From an uncultured Fretibacterium sp. (GTDB lineage Bacteria > Synergistota > Synergistia > Synergistales > Aminobacteriaceae), in the NCBI RefSeq assembly GCF_963548695.1, contig NZ_CAUUWA010000086.1:1-8416 (forward strand): a DNA stretch of 8,416 nucleotides, in the 5' to 3' direction. Position 1 is the stretch's first letter, and each line of letters starts with the position of its first letter. Of this stretch, positions 5,528-8,416 are shown piece after piece. The translations under genes were made by a program, and so were the position numbers. A model generated the notes under the pieces. It did not search any database and was not told where the DNA came from. It saw nothing but the letters and a program-made list of their open reading frames with translations.

Positions 5528-7253
5528 GGCGCTGCTCCTGGCCACGGGCAACCGGGGCAAGTATGAGGAGTTCCGTGCGATTCTGCCGGAATCGTTCGTT
5601 GGACGCCTCCTGTTTGCCCCCGAGGTCAGGGCTCTTGCCGTCGAGGAGACCGGCGATAGTTATGCCATGAACGCCGTGTTGAAAGCCCGAGCCTGGGCGG
5701 AGGCGTCCGGCCTGCCGAGCCTGGCGGACGACAGCGGCCTGGAGGTCGCGGCCCTGGGAGGGCTTCCCGGCATCCGTTCCGCCAGAATCGTGGAGGGGAC
5801 CGACGAGGACCGGAATCGCTGGCTTCTATCACAGATGGAGGGGAGGGGCGATCGCCGGGCGCGATTCGTGGCGGCCCTGGCCCTCTCTGTCCCCGAGCGG
5901 TGGACCCTGGTCTGCGAGGGGGAGTGCTTGGGCCGAATCGCGGAGCGTTTATCGGGGGGCGGGGGGTTCGGGTACGACCCGCTGTTTTGGCCAGACGGCC
6001 TTGGCGGCTCCTTTGCCGATATCCCGCCGGAGACGAAGAATGCCGTCTCGCACCGCGCCGCTGCGCTGCGGGAGTTGCTGAGTAGTCTTTCCCCTTCCTG
6101 GGCACGGAACCTCAATATCCTTTACCGGAACAGCTCCGACTTTTGCTATACGGGCTCTGACGAAGCCTGTATCATTACGAAACGAGGTGAGGGCTTGAGC
6201 CCAAAGGGGAAGGCTCACTCGGCGAATACCGGGGCAAAGGACGGTGGCGAACCCCGCCACGACGACATGCTCTGGAAGGATCTGCTGGCCCGTTTCTTCG
6301 TCCCCATGCTCCAGTCTCTATTGCCCGACCTGGCCCGCGATATCGACGACAAACGGGATGTTGTCTTTTTGGATAAAGAACTTCGGCGTTTAGCTCGCTT
6401 CACCCGTCATTATGAAGGAGGGGAGCCGGACAGGAACCGCTTTGTTGACCTCCTGGCCCAGATTCCGCTTCTCTCCGGTGAGGAGCCTTGGATTCTGCTC
6501 CACGCGGAGGTGCAGGGCCGAGGCGGAAACGAGGATTTCCCTCTGCGGATGCACCGTTACCGGGGGCTGCTGGAAGGTCGTTATCGGCATCCCGTAATTG
6601 CTCTGGCCCTTCTCATTGAGCCGTTGTCAAAGGCGCAGTCCAGCGGCGTCTATCGCTGGGAGGGCTACGGGACCCGAGTGAGCTACGAGTTTCCGGTATT
6701 CAGGATTTACGAGGGTGACGAAGAAGCGTTGAAGGCGAGTGAAAACCCCTTCGACTGGGCGCATCTGGCGGGGTTTCGGGCGTGGAAGAGCCGGGGCTGC
6801 GAGGCGCGCAAGTTAGACTACCTGAAGGAAATGCTGGAGCTTTTAGATGGGCGGGGCTGGAGCCACGATGAGAAGGCACAGTTGTTGACCTTCATGGAGG
6901 GGGTCATTCACCTGACGGAGGACGGGAGCTCACGGGAGTACGAAGAGTGGGAAAACGCCCTGGAACAGGCGAAGGAGGCGGGACGCATGTACGTCAGTAT
7001 CATGGAGCGAAAGGGTATTGAGAAAGGCAGGACTGAGGGCATCCAGCTCGGCAGAACGGAGGGCATGAAGCTCGGCAGAACGGAGGGCATGAAGCTCGGC
7101 AGAACGGAGGGCATGAAGCTCGGCGAGATAAGAGGCCGGACGGAGACGGCTCGGAAGCTGCTTCAGATGGGCTTGGATCCCGCCAGAGTCGCTGAGGCTG
7201 CCAGCCTCACCCTGGAGGAGGTCTATGCGCTGCAAGCTGGCCCAGTGCAGTGA
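5517..7253 (+). CDS. rdgB: RdgB (dITP/XTP pyrophosphatase) read in frame into an Rpn-family nuclease
   Basis: One open frame of 578 codons joins two proteins. Residues 1-~191 are a complete RdgB/HAM1 enzyme, which removes dITP, XTP and ITP from the nucleotide pool by hydrolysing them to monophosphate and pyrophosphate. Its marks are TGNRGKYEEF (10-19), EETGDSYAMNA (43-53), LADDSGLEV (69-77) with catalytic Asp, GFGYDPLFWP (150-159), and KNAVSHRAAALREL (174-187) with the base-contacting Ser-His-Arg. Normal RdgB ends just after this. Here no stop occurs, and residues ~192-226 form an unrecognised bridge (ARNLNILYRNSSDFCYTG). From ~227 on the frame is a full Rpn/PD-(D/E)XK 'putative transposase' family protein. 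The start is TTG at 5517, with GGAG 10 nt upstream, overlapping rph. Either a real fusion protein is made, or the nuclease is mainly translated from its own start (6195). An RdgB function for the first part is near certain; stability of the fusion is unknown. Confidence 0.85.
   Translation: MFFEALLLATGNRGKYEEFRAILPESFVGRLLFAPEVRALAVEETGDSYAMNAVLKARAWAEASGLPSLADDSGLEVAALGGLPGIRSARIVEGTDEDRNRWLLSQMEGRGDRRARFVAALALSVPERWTLVCEGECLGRIAERLSGGGGFGYDPLFWPDGLGGSFADIPPETKNAVSHRAAALRELLSSLSPSWARNLNILYRNSSDFCYTGSDEACIITKRGEGLSPKGKAHSANTGAKDGGEPRHDDMLWKDLLARFFVPMLQSLLPDLARDIDDKRDVVFLDKELRRLARFTRHYEGGEPDRNRFVDLLAQIPLLSGEEPWILLHAEVQGRGGNEDFPLRMHRYRGLLEGRYRHPVIALALLIEPLSKAQSSGVYRWEGYGTRVSYEFPVFRIYEGDEEALKASENPFDWAHLAGFRAWKSRGCEARKLDYLKEMLELLDGRGWSHDEKAQLLTFMEGVIHLTEDGSSREYEEWENALEQAKEAGRMYVSIMERKGIEKGRTEGIQLGRTEGMKLGRTEGMKLGRTEGMKLGEIRGRTETARKLLQMGLDPARVAEAASLTLEEVYALQAGPVQ
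5859..6080 (+). repeat. Direct repeat copy 1: 3' part of rdgB within the fused frame
   Basis: This stretch aligns without gaps to 7279-7500, offset 1420. I counted 20 mismatches in 222 positions, about 91% identity. It encodes RdgB residues 115-188, from ARFVAALAL to the end of the conserved domain. Similarity starts abruptly at 5859 and ends at 6080, just where the nuclease unit begins. Confidence 0.95.
6184..6197 (+). promoter_or_regulatory. Probable original start region of the Rpn gene (GAGG + TTG in a hairpin)
   Basis: GAGG at 6184-6187 stands 7 nt before TTG at 6195, in frame with the nuclease. The TTG is in the TTGA loop between GGGC (6191) and GCCC (6199). In an alternative fold, GTGAG (6187-6191), which overlaps the ribosome site, pairs with CTCAC (6214-6218). 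Initiation here could thus be weak or conditional. The folding is read by eye, without energy calculation. Confidence 0.45.
6195..7253 (+). CDS. Rpn-family recombination-promoting nuclease / putative transposase (PD-(D/E)XK)
   Basis: If translated from TTG at 6195 the protein has 352 residues, normal for this family. It begins MSPKGKAHSANTGAKDGGEP, then RHDDMLWKDLLARFF, an N-terminus I recall from Rpn/'transposase' proteins of Synergistota and Selenomonads. The nuclease core has FLDKELRRL and WILLHAEVQGRGG, giving the D...ExQ form of the PD-(D/E)XK site (D286, E331, Q333 in fusion numbering). FPLRMHRYRGLL and HPVIALALLIEP follow, as usual. The C-terminal third is helical, with MYVSIMERKG, GRTEGMKL repeats, and a helix-turn-helix-like tail (LLQMGLDPARVAEAASLTLEEVYAL). 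E. coli Rpn proteins are DNases that raise RecA-independent recombination and act in phage defence. The catalytic residues look intact. The same frame is open upstream into rdgB, so separate translation is an inference from the GAGG-TTG start. Confidence 0.7.
   Translation: MSPKGKAHSANTGAKDGGEPRHDDMLWKDLLARFFVPMLQSLLPDLARDIDDKRDVVFLDKELRRLARFTRHYEGGEPDRNRFVDLLAQIPLLSGEEPWILLHAEVQGRGGNEDFPLRMHRYRGLLEGRYRHPVIALALLIEPLSKAQSSGVYRWEGYGTRVSYEFPVFRIYEGDEEALKASENPFDWAHLAGFRAWKSRGCEARKLDYLKEMLELLDGRGWSHDEKAQLLTFMEGVIHLTEDGSSREYEEWENALEQAKEAGRMYVSIMERKGIEKGRTEGIQLGRTEGMKLGRTEGMKLGRTEGMKLGEIRGRTETARKLLQMGLDPARVAEAASLTLEEVYALQAGPVQ
6244..6260 (+). other. Short GC hairpin just upstream of the first internal ATG of the nuclease
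   Basis: GTGGCG pairs perfectly with CGCCAC around AACCC. It ends 6 nt before the ATG at 6267, which encodes the Met of DDMLWKD and has no ribosome site of its own. The hairpin argues against that ATG as an efficient start, and favours either the TTG at 6195 or read-through from rdgB. Confidence 0.4.
6972..6978 (+). promoter_or_regulatory. Consensus ribosome binding site inside the nuclease gene
   Basis: A full AAGGAGG lies 8 nt before an in-frame ATG at 6987. It is the best match to the anti-Shine-Dalgarno sequence that I noticed near any start in the window. It arises from Ala-Lys-Glu-Ala codons, so chance is possible. Its optimal spacing to an in-frame Met makes internal initiation plausible. 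Confidence 0.5.
6987..7253 (+). CDS. Possible intragenic C-terminal small protein (RpnS-like antitoxin)
   Basis: Internal initiation at the ATG 6987 would give an 88-residue protein starting MYVSIMERKGIEKG, running through the GRTEGMKL repeats and ending in the LLQMGLDPARVAEAA...LEEVYAL helical tail, without any nuclease residues. In E. coli, rpn genes are known to encode both a full nuclease (RpnL) and a short C-terminal product from an internal start (RpnS), which binds and blocks the toxic nuclease. The architecture here is the same: catalytic domain first, oligomerising tail last, strong ribosome site between. What I see is the AAGGAGG-8 nt-ATG arrangement; expression and antitoxin action are inference. 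The repeats would be in both products, so changes in their number would alter both together. Confidence 0.4.
   Translation: MYVSIMERKGIEKGRTEGIQLGRTEGMKLGRTEGMKLGRTEGMKLGEIRGRTETARKLLQMGLDPARVAEAASLTLEEVYALQAGPVQ
7026..7121 (+). repeat. Four 24-bp tandem repeats coding for GRTEGMKL
   Basis: Three exact 24-bp copies (7050-7073, 7074-7097, 7098-7121) follow one diverged copy (7026-7049, four differences). They encode the octapeptide GRTEGMKL three times after GRTEGIQL, and a shorter degenerate unit (GEIRGRTE) follows. The period keeps the frame, so gain or loss of a unit changes length by eight residues only. Gly-rich, highly charged repeats at this place are common in the family. Confidence 0.95.
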
Positions 7254-7278
7254 GGCGATATCGTTTTTCTATGGCTGT

Positions 7279-7500
7279 GCGCGCTTTGTGGCGGCCCTGG
7301 CCCTCTCAGTCCCCGAGCGGTGGACCCTGATCTGCGAGGAGGAGTGCCGGGGCCGCATCGCGGAGCGTCCGTCGGGGGGCGGAGGGTTCGGGTACGACCC
7401 GCTGTTTTGGCCGGACGGTTTTGGCGGCTCCTTTGCCGATATCCCGCCGGAGACGAAGAATGCCGTCTTGCACCGTGCCGCTGCGCTGCGGAGCTTGCTG
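7279..7500 (+). repeat. Direct repeat copy 2: 3' part of rdgB after the nuclease
   Basis: Partner of 5859-6080, gap-free, about 91% identical. Most differences are single transitions spread over the length. Similarity begins abruptly at 7279, 25 bases after the nuclease stop, in a different frame from the nuclease. Confidence 0.95.
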
Positions 7501-7521
7501 CAGATGTTGGATGGCAGATGA
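7279..7521 (+). pseudogene. rdgB: rdgB 3' fragment left downstream of the insertion
   Basis: Encodes ARFVAALALSVPERW through GFGYDPLFWPDG to LHRAAALRSLLQMLDGR and a TGA at 7519-7521. It corresponds to the last ~40% of RdgB and lacks the substrate-binding TGNRGK and the catalytic DDSG region, so it cannot be an enzyme alone. An ATG at 7225 opens the frame, but it lies inside the nuclease tail and adds unrelated residues. The end (LLQMLDGR-stop) looks like a normal RdgB terminus, so this copy may carry the original 3' end and downstream flank. The base-contacting Ser-His-Arg reads Leu-His-Arg here, which suggests relaxed constraint. It may be a remnant, or an end brought in with the element from a related strain. 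Confidence 0.85.
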
Positions 7522-7624
7522 CCTTGAGGAGTGATTTAGCTGTGGCCCGACATGGAAAGGGGGAAAAAGTTTTGAGCTTCAAATCCCACCACCTTTGCGT
7601 CCTGAATCGAGGAGGACGTGTAAG
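7522..7624 (+). other. Intergenic region with the start signal of the methyltransferase gene
   Basis: A ~100-base gap after the rdgB fragment. It contains a small TTTGA-GCT-TCAAA inverted repeat near 7572 and AGGAGG at 7610-7615, which lies 9 nt before TTG 7625 and decides that start. A TTG at 7595 in the same frame is upstream of this site and less likely. I find no clear promoter or T-run terminator. Confidence 0.5.
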
Positions 7625-8413
7625 TTGAAAGCACACGAAGTCAATGGAGAAGGTTTTTTTGTAAAGGTCCTCAAGGTGTTGTCTCGAAGGTTGAAAAGGG
7701 TGCGTTCAGGCCGGGATACGATGATGGACTTTTTTCTTTTTTTCATGGATCAGTCCTCCCGTGTCCTTTTTAAAAAAAATCCCCACCTCTACAGCAGGAG
7801 GAAGGTCAGCCAGTTCAGTGAAGTTATGAGAGAGGACGGCTACCAGATCAGGGATGTCCGATTGCCTCTACTGGATAAGGAGAACGAGAATCTTCTATTT
7901 GGCTATGTTTTTGAGGACACTTTTTTCTCCTACCTCTACCTTGACGACCAGTATGATGAAAAGACGGTCGAATACTGTGACAATCTTTTATATGAAGGGC
8001 TTTATGGCCTGGTAAACGATACCGTTGACGTCAGAGTTTGTCCTGGCGATATCGTCATCGACGCGGGGAGCTGGATAGGCGATTTCTCCGCATATGCTTC
8101 CGTAAAGGTGGGGAAGGAGGGGATGGTGTATGCTTTTGAGCCTCTTGAGCCGGCCTTTGGATATCTTTCCCAAACAGCTGCGCTCAATCCCCACATTGTC
8201 CCTGTCAAAAAAGGATTGGGAGACGAGAATACCAGCAGCTCTATTTTTTATGACGCCTGCAACACAGGGGCAAGCTCATTTTTGAAAAATATGTGTATTG
8301 GAGAAAGCGCTGAGACAGCGGTAGAAACGGTTCGGCTTGACGACTTCGTGAGGCAAAATGCGGCTCCTCGCTTTTTTAAGTGGGTAGCCCTATCTGCAGC
8401 TTCCCTGCGATGA
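7625..8413 (+). CDS. FkbM-family SAM methyltransferase, C-terminally truncated
   Basis: A 262-residue frame. The first ~125 residues are a family-variable helical part (LKVLSRRLKRVRSGRDTMMDFFLFF...). The Rossmann methyltransferase core follows: VIDAGSWIGDFS with D146 of the SAM-binding motif I, VYAFEP with acidic E172 that usually holds the SAM ribose, then LGDENTSSSIF and VETVRLDDFV. This matches FkbM-type O-methyltransferases, often found with sugar or glycan modification genes. In the family, FFK is followed by an acidic DxEGxE-like motif and ~50 more residues; here the frame goes FFKWVALSAASLR-stop. The change happens after the AAG at ~8381. No other frame restores the motif in the bases left. 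Codon use and base content are more AT-rich than in the upstream genes, suggesting acquisition from elsewhere. The product is probably not a working enzyme unless the end of the sequence is wrong. Confidence 0.72.
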   Translation: MKAHEVNGEGFFVKVLKVLSRRLKRVRSGRDTMMDFFLFFMDQSSRVLFKKNPHLYSRRKVSQFSEVMREDGYQIRDVRLPLLDKENENLLFGYVFEDTFFSYLYLDDQYDEKTVEYCDNLLYEGLYGLVNDTVDVRVCPGDIVIDAGSWIGDFSAYASVKVGKEGMVYAFEPLEPAFGYLSQTAALNPHIVPVKKGLGDENTSSSIFYDACNTGASSFLKNMCIGESAETAVETVRLDDFVRQNAAPRFFKWVALSAASLR

Positions 8414-8416
8414 GGT

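Larger units (their letters stand above)
6081..7278 (+). mobile_element. Inserted Rpn nuclease unit bounded by duplicated rdgB ends
   Basis: The ~1.2 kb lying between the two rdgB 3' copies. It holds the bridge 6081-6194 (more AT-rich than its flanks and probably the nuclease's original upstream region), the nuclease gene, and 25 bases after its stop. I see no terminal inverted repeats, no short target-site duplication, and no DDE transposase or integrase. Its element-like nature is inferred only from its placement between long direct repeats of the host gene. This matches the 'insertion with long target duplication' pattern known for restriction-modification genes rather than a classical insertion sequence. 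Rpn proteins are often named 'putative transposase', but the name does not prove self-mobility. Confidence 0.5.

Noticed and set aside
6121..6175. Promoter for the nuclease gene (TTGCTA with TATCAT)
   Set aside because: The spacing is 21 nt and the boxes match poorly. The region is AT-richer than its flanks and may hold a promoter, but these elements do not support one.
7026..7121. CRISPR-like array
   Set aside because: The 24-bp units adjoin without spacers and are an in-frame coding repeat.
6081..7278. Classical insertion sequence
   Set aside because: I find no terminal inverted repeats, short target duplications or DDE/HUH transposase motifs. The nuclease is of the PD-(D/E)XK type, and the flanking repeats are hundreds of bases long.
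5859..7500. Intein or self-splicing intron inside rdgB
   Set aside because: The flanking rdgB parts overlap in content instead of forming two complementary halves. No intein splice motifs or recognisable intron core are visible, and copy 1 already completes the RdgB domain.
7225..7521. Independent small RdgB-like gene starting at ATG 7225
   Set aside because: Its first 18 codons overlap the nuclease tail and spacer in another frame and have no RdgB similarity. The N-terminal substrate and catalytic motifs are missing, and no ribosome site decides this start.

Overview
The window is a GC-rich bacterial chromosome segment with every supported gene on the + strand. Gene content suggests a Gram-negative anaerobe, probably a member of the Synergistota. 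The reasons are an AMIN-type cell-wall amidase, a GerMN protein followed by rph and rdgB, CheW chemotaxis, and an Rpn nuclease whose RHDD-LWKD start resembles ones I recall from that phylum. This placement is inference from gene content and protein style; no rRNA or marker gene is present.

Positions 1-3933 hold a tightly packed run: the 3' end of a cheW-like gene, a PHP-domain phosphoesterase, a low-specificity threonine aldolase, and a secreted N-acetylmuramoyl-L-alanine amidase that overlaps the aldolase stop by 4 nt. After about 100 bases containing a 14-bp tandem duplication and an imperfect hairpin, a second cluster starts at 4035: a membrane-anchored GerMN protein, ribonuclease PH (rph) and the dITP/XTP pyrophosphatase gene rdgB. 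The gerM-rph-rdgB order is also known from Bacillus and fits a conserved housekeeping block.

The unusual part is 5517-7521. rdgB does not stop where expected. Its frame runs straight through into a complete Rpn-family PD-(D/E)XK nuclease gene, giving a 578-codon open frame. After the nuclease stop, the last ~222 bp of the conserved rdgB region appears again (about 91% identical, 202 of 222 positions), followed by a normal-looking stop. The nuclease unit of about 1.2 kb is therefore flanked by a long direct repeat of its host gene, as in the 'insertion with long target duplication' pattern described for restriction-modification genes. Inside the nuclease gene, a perfect AAGGAGG sits 8 nt before an in-frame ATG (6987). 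This could produce an 88-residue C-terminal protein, the layout known from E. coli rpn genes whose intragenic small product (RpnS) neutralises the toxic anti-phage nuclease (RpnL). That same C-terminal region carries 24-bp tandem repeats encoding GRTEGMKL.

The last gene (7625-8413) is an AT-richer FkbM-type methyltransferase. It loses family similarity just before the expected acidic DxEGxE-like motif and stops three bases from the window edge, so it is truncated, rearranged or affected by a sequence end.

The best candidate for something undescribed is the whole 5517-7521 arrangement: a possible toxin/antitoxin-like nuclease module inserted in frame at the 3' end of a nucleotide-pool sanitation gene, with duplication of the host gene's 3' part.
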